A stretch of DNA of 9,305 bases from an uncultured Lachnospiraceae bacterium. GTDB taxonomy: Bacteria; Bacillota; Clostridia; Lachnospirales; Lachnospiraceae. Shown here piece after piece: positions 1-7,687 of the stretch. The translations under genes were made by a program, and so were the position numbers. Positions within the stretch are counted from its first letter, which is position 1; the number at the start of each line of letters is the position of its first letter. Location: positions 1-9,305 of the forward strand of contig CAMWKA010000050.1 in assembly GCA_947174725.1 (NCBI GenBank). The letters are read 5' to 3'. Under the pieces are notes generated by a model. It searched no databases. It was not told the origin of the DNA and saw only the letters and a list, made by a program, of their open reading frames with translations.

Positions 1-4
1 CCAT
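1..4 (-). CDS. rplR: Start codon of next gene, probably ribosomal protein L18 (partial)
   Basis: Only the ATG (positions 4-2) and one further base of this gene are inside the window. It is called because a good ribosome binding site (AAGGAGG, about positions 13-19) stands nine bases upstream of the ATG, directly after the rplF stop codon. In the conserved spc order the gene after rplF is rplR, the 5S-rRNA-binding protein L18. The identity is inferred from gene order alone; no protein sequence is visible. Confidence 0.55.
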
Positions 5-22
5 TATTTACGCCCTCCTTAT

Positions 23-562
23 TTATTTCTTACCAGTCTTACCAACTTTACGTCTGATCGTCTCATCAACATACTTGATACCCTTGCCCTTATAAGGCTC
101 CGGTCTTCTCTTGTCTCTGATCTCAGCCGCGAATTGACCAACTTTTTCTTTATCAATACCTTTAACAGTGATTATATTCTGCTCAACTGTTGTCTCAATA
201 CCTTCCGGATCTTCCATTTCCACCGGATGTGAGTAACCAAGCGTAAGATTTAACTTCTTTCCCTGCTTTGCAGCCCTGTAACCTACGCCGTTTACTTCAA
301 GCTTCTTTTCAAAACCAGTTGTAACACCAACTACCATGTTATTGATCAGTGTTCTGGTCAGACCATGAAGAGATTTCATCTTCTTCAGATCATTCGGTCT
401 GGAAACGATCACTTCAGCGCCTTCTAACTTGATCTCCATCTCAGAAGGCAGCACTCTCTCAAGTGTTCCCTTCGGACCTTTTACAGTCACTTTATTATTT
501 TCTGCAATATCAACAGTAACGCCTGCAGGTATTGCGATTGGCATTCTTCCTATACGTGACAT
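23..562 (-). CDS. rplF: 50S ribosomal protein L6
   Basis: L6 is a large-subunit protein of two similar alpha/beta domains that binds 23S rRNA near the factor-binding region and the sarcin-ricin loop. The 179-residue product has the usual family length. Near the C-terminus it carries the L6 signature PEPYKGKGI (residues 154-162), followed by a basic tail. The ATG at 562 is preceded by TAGGAGGT seven bases upstream, which fixes the start. The gene follows rpsH, as in the standard spc order, but the spacer between them is 183 nt and filled with three hairpin repeats; the last repeat runs up to this ribosome binding site. That makes L6 translation the most likely to be affected by the repeats (inference). 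Confidence 0.98.
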   Translation of the reverse strand: MSRIGRMPIAIPAGVTVDIAENNKVTVKGPKGTLERVLPSEMEIKLEGAEVIVSRPNDLKKMKSLHGLTRTLINNMVVGVTTGFEKKLEVNGVGYRAAKQGKKLNLTLGYSHPVEMEDPEGIETTVEQNIITVKGIDKEKVGQFAAEIRDKRRPEPYKGKGIKYVDETIRRKVGKTGKK

Positions 563-745
563 GCCCGTACCTCCTATTTTTTAATTTATTAATTAGTGGT
601 GCTTTTCCACTAATTTTACCAATATTGCGAAGCAATTTGTCAATGAACGCTGTCTTTGCGTTCATTTTGCTGCCTTTCACGCTTATTTTATCATAATGCA
701 AATTGCGCAGCAATTTGTTAATGAATGCTGTCTTTGCATTCATTA
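563..745 (-). repeat. Three-unit hairpin repeat between rpsH and rplF
   Basis: This spacer, read on the minus strand, holds three related units. Unit 1 (about 745-700) and unit 2 (about 666-624) are near-identical over 42 bases. Each has a hairpin of 9-10 bp with a 7-nt loop AAAGACA, then a second small hairpin around AAATTGC/GCAATTT. Unit 3 (615-591) has a 9-bp hairpin with loop AAAAGCA and a different stem sequence. Stems: 736-744 with 720-728, 658-666 with 642-650, 607-615 with 591-599. The T-A pair at 739/725 of unit 1 is C-G in unit 2 (661/647), so pairing is kept. All units also lie in one open frame encoding MNAKTAFINKLLRN-like segments. The units look like a degenerate intergenic repeat; the function is unknown. 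Confidence 0.85.
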
Positions 746-1147
746 TTACCAAACAAACGCCAGCACTTCGCCGCCAACATTCAGCTTTCTTGCCTCTTTA
801 TCAGTAATGACACCCTGATTTGTTGAAATAATAGCGATTCCAAGTCCGCCAAGAACTCTGGGAAGCTCATCCTTACCGGCATAAACGCGTAATCCCGGCT
901 TAGAGATTCTCTTGATGCCTGTGATGATCTTTTCGTTCTTATCAGCACCATACTTTAATGTGATGCGGATCGTCTTAAAGCCGCCGTCTTCAATAACATC
1001 AAATTTCTTAATGTAACCTTCATCCAATAAGATCTGTGCGATAGACAGTTTCATCTTAGAAGAAGGAACATCAACTGTATCATGTTTTGCAGTATTTGCG
1101 TTACGGATTCTTGTAAGCATATCTGCAATAGGATCGCTCATTGTCAT
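746..1147 (-). CDS. rpsH: 30S ribosomal protein S8
   Basis: S8 is a primary 16S rRNA-binding protein of the small-subunit central domain; in E. coli it is also the translational repressor of the spc operon. The 133-residue product is of normal length. It begins [17 protein letters not shown] and ends with the S8 signature [19 protein letters not shown] (residues 103-121). The ATG at 1147 is chosen because AAGGAGG lies eleven bases upstream; the in-frame ATG at 1141 would be seventeen bases away. The spacer to rpsN upstream is 43 nt. Downstream, the hairpin repeat array begins immediately at the TAA stop, with the first repeat ATG two bases after it. Confidence 0.98.
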   Translation of the reverse strand: MTMSDPIADMLTRIRNANTAKHDTVDVPSSKMKLSIAQILLDEGYIKKFDVIEDGGFKTIRITLKYGADKNEKIITGIKRISKPGLRVYAGKDELPRVLGGLGIAIISTNQGVITDKEARKLNVGGEVLAFVW

Positions 1148-1190
1148 TTTGCTTTTATCCTCCTTACCATAATTATATATTCACTCATTC

Positions 1191-1376
1191 CTACCAACTG
1201 GATTTTTTCACACCAGGTATCTGTCCCTTGTATGCCAGCTCACGGAAGCAGATCCTGCAGATTCCGTATTTTCTTAAATAAGCATGAGGACGACCGCAAA
1301 TTCTACAACGTGAATATTCTCTTGTAGAAAATTTGGGTTTACGCTGCTGTTTGATCTTCATTGCTGTCTTAGCCAT
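1191..1376 (-). CDS. rpsN: 30S ribosomal protein S14, zinc-binding (type Z)
   Basis: S14 is assembled in the head of the small subunit next to S3 and S10. At 61 residues this is the short, zinc-binding form: it has four cysteines in two CxxC pairs (C24, C27, C40, C43), ending [13 protein letters not shown]. Low-zinc paralogues lack these cysteines and are longer, so a zinc-independent S14 is not encoded here. The ATG at 1376 follows GGAGG by seven bases, and the gap to rplE is 27 nt. The position between rplE and rpsH is the standard spc order. Confidence 0.98.
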   Translation of the reverse strand: MAKTAMKIKQQRKPKFSTREYSRCRICGRPHAYLRKYGICRICFRELAYKGQIPGVKKSSW

Positions 1377-1403
1377 GAATTTACCTCCTTCATATCAGAC
1401 CAA

Positions 1404-1946
1404 TTATGCCTGTGCAAACGGCATATTAAATAATCTCAATAACTCTCGTGCCTCTTCATCTGTCTTAGCTGTCGTTACGATGATAACATCCATACCTCTG
1501 ATCTTATCGATCTTATCATACTCAACTTCAGGAAAGATCAGCTGCTCTTTGATACCCAGAGCATAATTGCCTCGTCCGTCAAATCCGTTGGGATTCACTC
1601 CTCTGAAGTCACGAACACGGGGCAGTGCAAGATTGACCAGTCTGTCAAGGAATTCGTACATTTTCTCACCACGAAGCGTCGTCTTGCATCCGATAGCGAG
1701 ACCCTCTCTGATCTTGAAGTTCGCAATGGAATTCTTTGCTCTTGTAACAACTGCCTTCTGACCTGTGATCAGTTCCATATCCGCTACAGCTGCATCTAAG
1801 ATCTTAGCATTTTCCTTTGCTTCTCCAACACGCATATTGACAACGATCTTATCAATCTTTGGGATTTCCATTACATTCTTATATCCGAACTTCTTTGTCA
1901 TGGCATCCATGATTTCGTTCTTATATATATCTTTTAATCTACTCAA
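1404..1946 (-). CDS. rplE: 50S ribosomal protein L5 (TTG start)
   Basis: L5 binds 5S rRNA and forms the central protuberance, contacting P-site tRNA and the S13 bridge. The 180-residue product matches the usual length, with the N-terminal [12 protein letters not shown], the [11 protein letters not shown] strand and the [17 protein letters not shown] signature region. The start codon is TTG at 1946: the protein alignment begins there, AAGGAGG lies nine bases upstream, and no in-frame ATG is nearby upstream. It is the only TTG start among the ribosomal proteins here. The gap to rplX is 23 nt. Confidence 0.97.
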   Translation of the reverse strand: MSRLKDIYKNEIMDAMTKKFGYKNVMEIPKIDKIVVNMRVGEAKENAKILDAAVADMELITGQKAVVTRAKNSIANFKIREGLAIGCKTTLRGEKMYEFLDRLVNLALPRVRDFRGVNPNGFDGRGNYALGIKEQLIFPEVEYDKIDKIRGMDVIIVTTAKTDEEARELLRLFNMPFAQA

Positions 1947-1969
1947 TGTCTTCGGCCTCCTTCCCTGTC

Positions 1970-2284
1970 CTAATCAATCACATCGCCGGTTGATTTTGCA
2001 ATACGTACCTTCTTGCCATCAACAACCTTGAATCCGATCCTTGTGGGAGTCCCCTTGTGAACATACATTACATTGGAAATATCAATCGGGGCTTCCTTCT
2101 CTATGATACCGCCTGTCTGGTTTGCCATAGAAGGTTTGGAATGCTTCTTTACCATATTGATGCCTTCAACAAGCACTTTGCCGTTCTTCGCATCAACCGA
2201 AATCACCTTTCCGTCTTTGCCCTTGCCGTTTTTCACGCTGCCGGTAATCACTCTTACCGTATCGCCTTTTTTAATCTTATTCAT
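1970..2284 (-). CDS. rplX: 50S ribosomal protein L24
   Basis: L24 is an early assembly-initiating protein that binds the 5' domain of 23S rRNA near the tunnel exit. The 104-residue product has an N-terminal KOW motif (about residues 4-30, [12 protein letters not shown] followed by GKVISV), and then the conserved [12 protein letters not shown] and [16 protein letters not shown] segments. The ATG at 2284 is served by AAGGAGG ten bases upstream. That binding site includes the rplN stop codon (TAAGGAGG), so terminating ribosomes from rplN sit on the rplX start region, which suggests coupled translation. Confidence 0.98.
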   Translation of the reverse strand: MNKIKKGDTVRVITGSVKNGKGKDGKVISVDAKNGKVLVEGINMVKKHSKPSMANQTGGIIEKEAPIDISNVMYVHKGTPTRIGFKVVDGKKVRIAKSTGDVID

Positions 2285-2299
2285 CTGAAAGGCACCTCC

Positions 2300-2668
2300 T
2301 TATAATACTTCGGGAGCCAGAGAAACGATCTTCATAAACTGTTTCTCACGAAGCTCTCTTGCTACCGGTCCAAAGATACGGGTTCCTCTCGGAGTCTTAT
2401 CATCCTTGATGATAACAGCAGCATTTTCGTCAAATTTAATATAGGAACCATCCTTACGACGGGCACCTTTTACACTGCGTACAACAACTGCCTTAACGAC
2501 ATCGCCTTTTTTAACAACGCCGCCGGGTGTTGCATCTTTTACCGTAGCTACGATCACATCGCCAATATTTGCGTATCTTCTGGTGGAACCACCGGAAACA
2601 CGGATACACAAAATTTCTTTAGCGCCTGTATTGTCAGCAACTTTCAGTCTGCTTTCTTGTTGTATCAT
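2300..2668 (-). CDS. rplN: 50S ribosomal protein L14
   Basis: L14 is a beta-barrel protein of the large-subunit interface; it contacts 16S helix 14 and is the docking site for the silencing factor RsfS. The 122-residue product has the exact family length, starting [19 protein letters not shown]. The L14 signature lies around residues 60-87 ([24 protein letters not shown]). The ATG at 2668 has AAGGAG about seven bases upstream. In E. coli this is the first gene of the spc operon. Here the gap to rpsQ is only 36 nt with no visible terminator or promoter, so S10 and spc genes probably share one transcript. Confidence 0.98.
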   Translation of the reverse strand: MIQQESRLKVADNTGAKEILCIRVSGGSTRRYANIGDVIVATVKDATPGGVVKKGDVVKAVVVRSVKGARRKDGSYIKFDENAAVIIKDDKTPRGTRIFGPVARELREKQFMKIVSLAPEVL

Positions 2669-2704
2669 GCCTATTCTCCTTCCAATAAAATCATCAACTT
2701 ACTT

Positions 2705-2962
2705 TTATTTCGCTTTCTCTACGATCTCAACAAGTCTCCATCTCTTATCTTTAGAAAGAGGTCTTGTCTCGGCAACTTTGACGATATCTCCGATATGAGC
2801 ATCATTATTTTCATCGTGAGCTTTCAGCTTATATGTTCTCTTTACAATCTTGTTATAAAGAGGATGCTTTACATGATTCTCCACTGCAACGGTGATCGTC
2901 TTCTGCATTTTATCACTGGTAACTTTACCGATACGTGTTTTTCTTAAATTTCTCTCTTCCAC
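2705..2962 (-). CDS. rpsQ: 30S ribosomal protein S17 (probable GTG start)
   Basis: S17 is an OB-fold protein that binds the 5' domain of 16S rRNA early in assembly. The product has 85 residues from the GTG at 2962 and carries the signature [13 protein letters not shown] (residues 58-70) near the C-terminus. Two starts compete. An ATG at 2968 gives [12 protein letters not shown] but lies only about three bases from the AAAGGAG site. The GTG at 2962 lies nine bases from it and gives [10 protein letters not shown], closer to the N-terminus I expect for clostridial S17. I prefer the GTG, without proof. The gap to rpmC is about 75 nt and contains a perfect 9-bp hairpin. Confidence 0.95.
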   Translation of the reverse strand: MEERNLRKTRIGKVTSDKMQKTITVAVENHVKHPLYNKIVKRTYKLKAHDENNDAHIGDIVKVAETRPLSKDKRWRLVEIVEKAK

Positions 2963-3014
2963 GATCATTAACTCCTTTCTCAGCCATTTTCTCCACTCTA
3001 CTTCATAGCCTTCA

Positions 3015-3035
3015 AATTAACGCTTTGCGTTAATT
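3015..3035 (-). repeat. Perfect 9-bp hairpin between rpmC and rpsQ
   Basis: AATTAACGC at 3015-3023 pairs perfectly with GCGTTAATT at 3027-3035 around a three-base loop. On the transcribed strand it starts five bases after the rpmC stop codon. No T-run follows and essential genes lie downstream, so it is unlikely to be a full terminator. A partial attenuator, an RNA-processing or stability element, or a remnant of the hairpin repeats found elsewhere in the cluster are all possible. The transcribed-strand core AACGCAAAG also occurs in unit 2 of the rpsH-rplF repeats. Confidence 0.75.
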
Positions 3036-3040
3036 CCATT

Positions 3041-3250
3041 TTAGGCTTCCGCTTTGCTCTTCACATTGATAACCGTCTGAATCCTTGCGATGTTCTTACG
3101 AACTTCCTTGATCCGGGATGTGTTATCCAACTGATTGGTGGCATTTTGAAATCTCAGATTGAAAAGTTCTTTCTTGGCAGCTACCAATTCCTGATTCAAC
3201 TCTGCTGCTGACTTTGCATTCAGCTCTTCAACATATTTTTTAGTTTTCAT
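3041..3250 (-). CDS. rpmC: 50S ribosomal protein L29
   Basis: L29 is a small, mostly helical protein at the tunnel exit beside L23, part of the docking surface for nascent-chain factors. The 69-residue product has the family's two-helix pattern: an [20 protein letters not shown] helix and the conserved [17 protein letters not shown] segment. It opens with a slightly long N-terminus, [10 protein letters not shown]. The ATG at 3250 lies inside the last codons of rplP (11-nt overlap). A GGAAGG sequence in rplP, about eleven bases upstream, acts as binding site, so translation is probably coupled to rplP. Confidence 0.97.
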   Translation of the reverse strand: MKTKKYVEELNAKSAAELNQELVAAKKELFNLRFQNATNQLDNTSRIKEVRKNIARIQTVINVKSKAEA

Positions 3251-3677
3251 TCGCTACACCGCCTTCCAAATCTGCTTTGGAAACAATCTTACACTTACAA
3301 GGAAGCTTGTGCGTAGCAAGACGCAGCGCCTCTCTTGCTGTTTCCTCCGGTACTCCTGCGATTTCAAACATCACACGTCCGGGCTTTACAACTGCCACCC
3401 AATATTCCAATGTTCCTTTACCGGAACCCATTCGGGTCTCAGCAGGCTTTGTGGTAACCGGCTTATCCGGGAAAATCTTGATCCATACACGACCACCACG
3501 CTTGATATAACGAGTCATGGCAACACGGGCTGCTTCGATCTGGTTTGATTTGATCCAGCAGGGTTCTGTTGCAACAATACCATACTCACCATAAGTGATT
3601 GTATTACCTCTTGTCGCCTTACCGGCCATTGTTCCACGAAACTGTTTACGACGTTTTACTCTTTTAGGCATTAACAT
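3240..3677 (-). CDS. rplP: 50S ribosomal protein L16
   Basis: L16 is a late-assembling protein near the peptidyl transferase centre and the A-site tRNA elbow. The 145-residue product begins [15 protein letters not shown] and carries the [12 protein letters not shown] signature (residues 82-93). R82 corresponds to the arginine that is hydroxylated in E. coli L16. The ATG at 3677 is chosen because AAGGGAG lies nine bases upstream; the next in-frame ATG (3671) is less well placed. The start overlaps the rpsC stop by one base (TAATG), a classic coupling junction. Confidence 0.98.
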   Translation of the reverse strand: MLMPKRVKRRKQFRGTMAGKATRGNTITYGEYGIVATEPCWIKSNQIEAARVAMTRYIKRGGRVWIKIFPDKPVTTKPAETRMGSGKGTLEYWVAVVKPGRVMFEIAGVPEETAREALRLATHKLPCKCKIVSKADLEGGVANEN

Positions 3678-4387
3678 TATTTATCGCTCCCTTCCTTGGA
3701 TGCAGCGCCTTCCTTCGCATCCGTATTTCCCTTAGTCGGAAGTACCTCGCCTCTGTAGATCCATACCTTTACGCCGATCTTGCCGTAGGTAGTATCTGCT
3801 TCAGCGAATCCATAATCAATATCTGCACGAAGTGTCTGCAGGGGGATAGTTCCTTCACTGTAGAACTCTGTACGTGCCATATCAGCTCCACCAAGACGTC
3901 CTGATACGGATGCCTTGATACCCATTGCACCGGAGATGCTGTTACCTCTGTTATCTTTCTTCATCGTCCTTGTCATACAAGACTTGATCGCACGTCTGAA
4001 AGATACACGGTTCTCCAACTGCTGCGCAATATTCTCAGCAACAAGCTGTGCGTCAGCATCCGGCTTTTTGATCTCCTGTACATCCAGGCTGATCTCTTTT
4101 CTTCCGATCAGCTTCTGAAGCTCTTTCTTGGTTGCTTCAATGCCGGTACCGCCTTTACCGATTACAACACCGGGCTTCTGTGTATTTACTACTACTTCCA
4201 CCTTTTCTGCTTTTCTAAGAATTTCGATCTTGGAAACTCCTGCAGCATAAAGCTTTTTCTTCAAAAACTTTCTGATATTGTAATCCTCAACAAGGTAATC
4301 TGCAAATTTATCCTCTGCGTACCACTTGGAGTCCCAGTCTTTAATAATACCAACTCTTAAGCCATGCGGATTAACTTTCTGTCCCAT
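3677..4387 (-). CDS. rpsC: 30S ribosomal protein S3
   Basis: S3 lines the mRNA entry tunnel of the small subunit. The 236-residue product has an N-terminal KH domain with its GxxG loop (VVIGKGG, GKGG at residues 77-80) and a C-terminal S3 domain. R131, R132 and K135 are present at the same positions as the residues implicated in mRNA unwinding by E. coli S3. A charged tail (about residues 220-236, ending EGSDK) extends past the core fold. The ATG at 4387 is two bases after the rplV stop. Its AAAGGAG site is within the last rplV codons, so expression is tightly linked to rplV. Confidence 0.98.
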   Translation of the reverse strand: MGQKVNPHGLRVGIIKDWDSKWYAEDKFADYLVEDYNIRKFLKKKLYAAGVSKIEILRKAEKVEVVVNTQKPGVVIGKGGTGIEATKKELQKLIGRKEISLDVQEIKKPDADAQLVAENIAQQLENRVSFRRAIKSCMTRTMKKDNRGNSISGAMGIKASVSGRLGGADMARTEFYSEGTIPLQTLRADIDYGFAEADTTYGKIGVKVWIYRGEVLPTKGNTDAKEGAASKEGSDK

Positions 4388-4389
4388 AC

Positions 4390-4785
4390 TTACTTAGCTC
4401 CTTTCTCATCAAGAATGATGGTGATGTGGCTTACTCTCTTCTCGATCCTATAAGCACGTCCCTGCGCTCTGGGATGAATCCTCTTCATCGTGGGTCCCTT
4501 ATCTGCGTAACATTCTGCGATATAAAGGTTCTCCGGATTCATTCCGTTATTGTTTTCCGCATTTGCGATTGCGGAATCAAGCAGCTTCTTAATGATGCTG
4601 GACGCATATCTTGGATTATATTCCAAGATCGCCTTAGCCGTAGCAACATCTTTGCCCCTGATTGCGTCAAGTACAAAGCATGCCTTCTGTACAGAAACCC
4701 TTGCATAAGATAACTTTGCGGAGGGTCTTGTATCTTTGATCGCGTTTCTTTCTCTCTTAATCTGAGATCTATGTCCTTTCGCCAT
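4390..4785 (-). CDS. rplV: 50S ribosomal protein L22 with N-terminal extension
   Basis: L22 sits at the tunnel exit and sends a long beta-hairpin into the peptide tunnel, where macrolide-resistance changes map. The 131-residue product is longer than the roughly 110-residue E. coli protein because of a basic N-terminal extension, [20 protein letters not shown] (residues 1-20), which I know as common in Clostridia. The core runs from [21 protein letters not shown]. The hairpin tip, [19 protein letters not shown], lies near residues 96-114, and the signature extends to HITIIL. The ATG at 4785 has TAGGAGG eight bases upstream; the gap to rpsS is 20 nt. Confidence 0.98.
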   Translation of the reverse strand: MAKGHRSQIKRERNAIKDTRPSAKLSYARVSVQKACFVLDAIRGKDVATAKAILEYNPRYASSIIKKLLDSAIANAENNNGMNPENLYIAECYADKGPTMKRIHPRAQGRAYRIEKRVSHITIILDEKGAK

Positions 4786-4805
4786 AGTTCATTCCTCCTA
4801 TCTGA

Positions 4806-5087
4806 TTATCTAACCTTAGATTTCTTATCGTCTTTACCATGTCCCCTGAAGGTTCTGGTGGCAACAAACTCACCGAGCTTATGTCCAACCATATCTTCTG
4901 TTATATATACAGGCACATGCTTCCGTCCGTCATGAACTGCAATTGTGTGTCCCACGAATGAAGGGAAAATTGTAGAACGACGAGACCATGTCTTGATTGC
5001 CTGTTTCTTACCTGATGCATTCATCTTGTCAACTGCTTTCAGCAGGCTTTCATCTGCAAAAGGTCCTTTTTTTAATGATCTTGCCAT
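4806..5087 (-). CDS. rpsS: 30S ribosomal protein S19
   Basis: S19 lies in the small-subunit head with S13 and contacts the central protuberance of the large subunit. The 93-residue product has normal length, the opening [19 protein letters not shown] and the S19 signature region at residues 53-77 ([25 protein letters not shown]), ending in the basic KKSKVR tail. The ATG at 5087 follows AAGGAGG by eleven bases. The 50-nt gap to rplB includes a short inverted repeat at the rplB stop codon. Confidence 0.98.
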   Translation of the reverse strand: MARSLKKGPFADESLLKAVDKMNASGKKQAIKTWSRRSTIFPSFVGHTIAVHDGRKHVPVYITEDMVGHKLGEFVATRTFRGHGKDDKKSKVR

Positions 5088-5126
5088 GATATATCTATCC
5101 TCCTTACTTGATTACGGTTATGATTT

Positions 5127-5142
5127 AATAGCCCAGGCTATT
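5127..5142 (-). repeat. Short inverted repeat at the rplB stop codon
   Basis: AATAGCC (5127-5133) and GGCTATT (5136-5142) are perfect inverted arms with two bases between them. As a hairpin this gives six pairs and a four-base loop. The element includes the rplB TAG stop. It has no T-run and is short, so termination is unlikely. A minor role in RNA stability, or chance, is possible. Confidence 0.5.
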
Positions 5143-5980
5143 TGATGGCTCTACCGTCACGTCTTCTTACGATCAGCTTATTGGACTGCTTGTTCTTCTT
5201 TCTGGTCTTCAGACCAAGAGCAGGCTTACCCCAAGGTGTACAAGGACCGGGACGACCGATGCTTGTCTTTCCTTCACCACCACCATGCGGATGGTCATTC
5301 GGGTTCATAACGGAACCACGAACGGTAGGTCTGATGCCCATGTGACGTTTACGGCCTGCTTTACCGTAATTGATAAGGTTGTGATCACCGTTGCCGATGA
5401 CGCCGATGCTTGCGCGGCACTCGATCGGAACCATTCTCATCTCGCCGGAAGGAAGTCTGAGTGTTGCGTACTTGCCTTCCTTTGCCATCAGCTGCGCGCT
5501 GTTGCCTGCGGAACGAACCATCTGTCCGCCCTTGCCCGGCAGGAGCTCGATGTTATGAACCAATGTACCGACAGGAATCGCGGAAAGCGGAAGACAGTTG
5601 CCGACCTTGATTTCTGCTGTCGGTCCGTTCATTACCTTCATGCCATCCTTCAAACCTTCCGGCGCCAGGATATATGCTTTCTCACCGTCTGCATAGCAGA
5701 TCAGCGCAATATTAGCTGTTCTGTTCGGATCATATTCGATTCCAACCACTTTTGCCGGAATACCATCCTTGAGTCTCTTAAAATCGATGACTCTGTATTT
5801 CTGTCTGTTGCCGCCGCCATGATGTCTGACGGTGATCTTTCCCTGATTATTACGTCCGGCAGTCTTTGCCTTGGATACACACAGGGATTTCTCCGGTGTA
5901 CTCTTCGTAATCTCTGAGAAATCAGAACCTGTCATATGTCTTCTTGACGGTGTATATGGGTTATATGATTTAATTCCCAT
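5138..5980 (-). CDS. rplB: 50S ribosomal protein L2
   Basis: L2 is a highly conserved primary 23S rRNA-binding protein needed for subunit joining and peptidyl transferase activity. The 280-residue product has the standard N-terminus ([21 protein letters not shown]) and an OB-like/SH3-like RNA-binding core with [17 protein letters not shown] (53-69). The C-terminal signature [21 protein letters not shown] spans residues 217-237. H230 matches the E. coli histidine (H229) important for activity. The ATG at 5980 has AAAGGAG nine bases upstream. The 64-nt gap to rplW is AT-rich and holds no convincing element. Confidence 0.99.
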   Translation of the reverse strand: MGIKSYNPYTPSRRHMTGSDFSEITKSTPEKSLCVSKAKTAGRNNQGKITVRHHGGGNRQKYRVIDFKRLKDGIPAKVVGIEYDPNRTANIALICYADGEKAYILAPEGLKDGMKVMNGPTAEIKVGNCLPLSAIPVGTLVHNIELLPGKGGQMVRSAGNSAQLMAKEGKYATLRLPSGEMRMVPIECRASIGVIGNGDHNLINYGKAGRKRHMGIRPTVRGSVMNPNDHPHGGGEGKTSIGRPGPCTPWGKPALGLKTRKKNKQSNKLIVRRRDGRAIK

Positions 5981-6044
5981 GACTTATTTCTCCTTTTCTA
6001 TTCACTATTTATTATCACACTTTGGTTGTGTTTATTTTTGGCTC

Positions 6045-6356
6045 TTACAGTCCGGAGAAGATCTCGATATCCTTACTGTCCGCCGTAAGCTGTACGATCG
6101 CCTTCTTTGTCTTCGCCGTCCTTCCGCTTACGAGCTTGCCATTGCTGTTACGTCTTTTGATCTTGCCATCCTGATTCAATGTGTTGACCTTTGCAACCTT
6201 GACTCCGTCGAACATCTTCTCGACCGCTTCCTTGATCATGGTCTTATTTGCTTCCGGATGTACCAGGAAAGTATATTTCTTCTCAGCCATACCGGACATA
6301 CTCTTTTCTGTTACCAGCGGCTTAAGAATTACGTCATAATACTGAATTGCTGCCAT
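6045..6356 (-). CDS. rplW: 50S ribosomal protein L23
   Basis: L23 is the tunnel-exit protein that forms the main docking site for trigger factor and the signal recognition particle. The 103-residue product opens [20 protein letters not shown] and contains the L23 signature near residues 84-98 ([17 protein letters not shown]). Its ATG directly abuts the rplD stop (TAAATG, no gap). The binding site AGGAGGTG lies in the last rplD codons, nine bases upstream, so translation is almost certainly coupled to rplD. Confidence 0.98.
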   Translation of the reverse strand: MAAIQYYDVILKPLVTEKSMSGMAEKKYTFLVHPEANKTMIKEAVEKMFDGVKVAKVNTLNQDGKIKRRNSNGKLVSGRTAKTKKAIVQLTADSKDIEIFSGL

Positions 6357-6977
6357 TTATGCGTACACCTCCTCAATGGTTGCGACTGCTGCCTTTGTCA
6401 GTACAACAGTGCCTGCGTTCATTACATCATATACATTGATCGTATTGGTCAGTGCAGTCTTAGCATCCGGGATATTTCTTGCGGAAAGGATCACGTTATC
6501 ATCCTTCTCATTTAATACCACCAACGCCTTTTCTGCTTTGATGTTCTTTAAGATCTGGACAAATGTCTTTGTCTTGATCTCATCCATCTTCAGCTCATCC
6601 ACCACGATCAGTTTCTGATCCTGAACTTTACTTGTCAGTGCGGATTTCAGAGCCGCTCTCTTTTCCTTCTTGTTCATCTTGAAGGAATAATCTCTCGGTA
6701 CGGGAGCAAATACAACTCCGCCACCCTTCCACTGCGGCGCCCTGATGGAACCCTGTCTTGCATGACCTGTTCCCTTCTGTCTCCAAGGCTTCCTTCCGCC
6801 ACCGGATACTTCGGAACGTGTCTTTGCTTTCTGCGTTCCCTGACGCTTATTTGCAAGCTGCTGTACAACTGCCAAGTGTACTAAATGTTCATTGATCTCA
6901 ACGCCAAATATTTCATCACTTAAGTCGATTGTACCAACTTCTTTGCCTTCCATATTAACAACTGATACTTTTGCCAT
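6357..6977 (-). CDS. rplD: 50S ribosomal protein L4
   Basis: L4 binds domain I of 23S rRNA and extends a basic loop to the peptide tunnel constriction; in E. coli it also represses the S10 operon through the rpsJ leader. The 206-residue product starts MAKVSVVNMEGKEVGTI. The tunnel loop lies at about residues 44-98 and is rich in Gly, Arg and Lys (SGGGRKPWRQKGTGHARQ, then GGGVVFAPVPRDYS). The ATG at 6977 follows AAAGGAGG by ten bases. The frame is open a little further upstream, from a TTG at 6998, but that TTG borders the binding site itself. Whether this L4 regulates its own operon cannot be seen from the protein. Confidence 0.98.
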   Translation of the reverse strand: MAKVSVVNMEGKEVGTIDLSDEIFGVEINEHLVHLAVVQQLANKRQGTQKAKTRSEVSGGGRKPWRQKGTGHARQGSIRAPQWKGGGVVFAPVPRDYSFKMNKKEKRAALKSALTSKVQDQKLIVVDELKMDEIKTKTFVQILKNIKAEKALVVLNEKDDNVILSARNIPDAKTALTNTINVYDVMNAGTVVLTKAAVATIEEVYA

Positions 6978-7003
6978 TGTTAGTAGTCCTCCTTTCAACC
7001 AAC

Positions 7004-7687
7004 TTAAGCTTCTACCTTAGTGGTTTCTTTTATTGTTACTAATGCTTTCTTCGGTCCAGGTACTGCACCCTTTACCAGAAGAAGATTCTTCTCAGCGTCA
7101 ACTCTGACAACTTCAAGATTCTTCACTGTGATTGCCACACAACCCATATGTCCGGGCATCTTCTTGCCCTTAAATACACGGCTCGGGCTGGAACATGCTC
7201 CGTTGGAACCTGCATGGCGGTGATACTTGGAACCATGCGCCATCGGTCCTCTGGACTGGCCATGTCTCTTGATGGCACCCTGAAAACCTTTTCCCTTGGA
7301 AATCGCGGAAGCATCAATCTTATCGCCTACCGCGAAGATATCCGCTTTGATCTCCTGAGCCAATGTATATTCCTCAGCATTTTCAAATTTAAACTCTCTC
7401 ACATATCTCTTTGCGGATACGCCGGCTTTCTTAAAATGTCCCTGCTGGGGCTTATTCACTCCATGACGGTGAACCACTTCCTTCTTACCAGCCTTATCCT
7501 TATTAACGATCTTTTCCTTTTTATCAACGAAGCCAACCTGTACTGCGCTGTAACCATCGTTCTCAACCGTTTTGATCTGTGTTACGTAACAGGGGCCTGC
7601 CTGAAGTACCGTAACAGGAATCAACATTCCGTCTTCGTTAAAGATCTGTGTCATACCGACCTTTGTTGCTAAAATTGCTTTCTTCAT
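7004..7687 (-). CDS. rplC: 50S ribosomal protein L3
   Basis: L3 is an assembly-initiating 23S rRNA-binding protein whose loop reaches the peptidyl transferase centre. The 227-residue product starts [16 protein letters not shown] and carries the L3 signature at about residues 118-141 ([20 protein letters not shown]). It is some 18 residues longer than the usual 209. The extra material lies around residues 57-92, a basic segment including [21 protein letters not shown]. The ATG at 7687 is chosen from the conserved N-terminus, with GGAG about fourteen bases and AAAGG seven bases upstream. The frame stays open 28 codons upstream to a TTG at 7771, but that stretch is made of hairpins and shows no L3 similarity. 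Confidence 0.98.
   Translation of the reverse strand: MKKAILATKVGMTQIFNEDGMLIPVTVLQAGPCYVTQIKTVENDGYSAVQVGFVDKKEKIVNKDKAGKKEVVHRHGVNKPQQGHFKKAGVSAKRYVREFKFENAEEYTLAQEIKADIFAVGDKIDASAISKGKGFQGAIKRHGQSRGPMAHGSKYHRHAGSNGACSSPSRVFKGKKMPGHMGCVAITVKNLEVVRVDAEKNLLLVKGAVPGPKKALVTIKETTKVEA

Noticed and set aside
2669..2704. Separate spc-operon promoter or S10-operon terminator between rpsQ and rplN
   Set aside because: The 36-nt gap has no hairpin with T-run and no -35/-10 pair, so a continuous transcript is more likely.
5981..6044. Hairpin in the rplW-rplB gap (CACA/TGTG)
   Set aside because: Only four base pairs in AT-rich sequence; not distinguishable from chance.
5285..6515. Long plus-strand open frames (210 and 214 codons) opposite rplB, rplW and rplD
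   Set aside because: They lie antisense to strongly conserved ribosomal genes, have no ribosome binding site or recognisable protein features, and are explained by codon bias on the other strand.
6978..6998. Seven-residue extension of L4 (MKGGLLT)
   Set aside because: The extra codons are the ribosome binding site AAAGGAGG of the true ATG at 6977.
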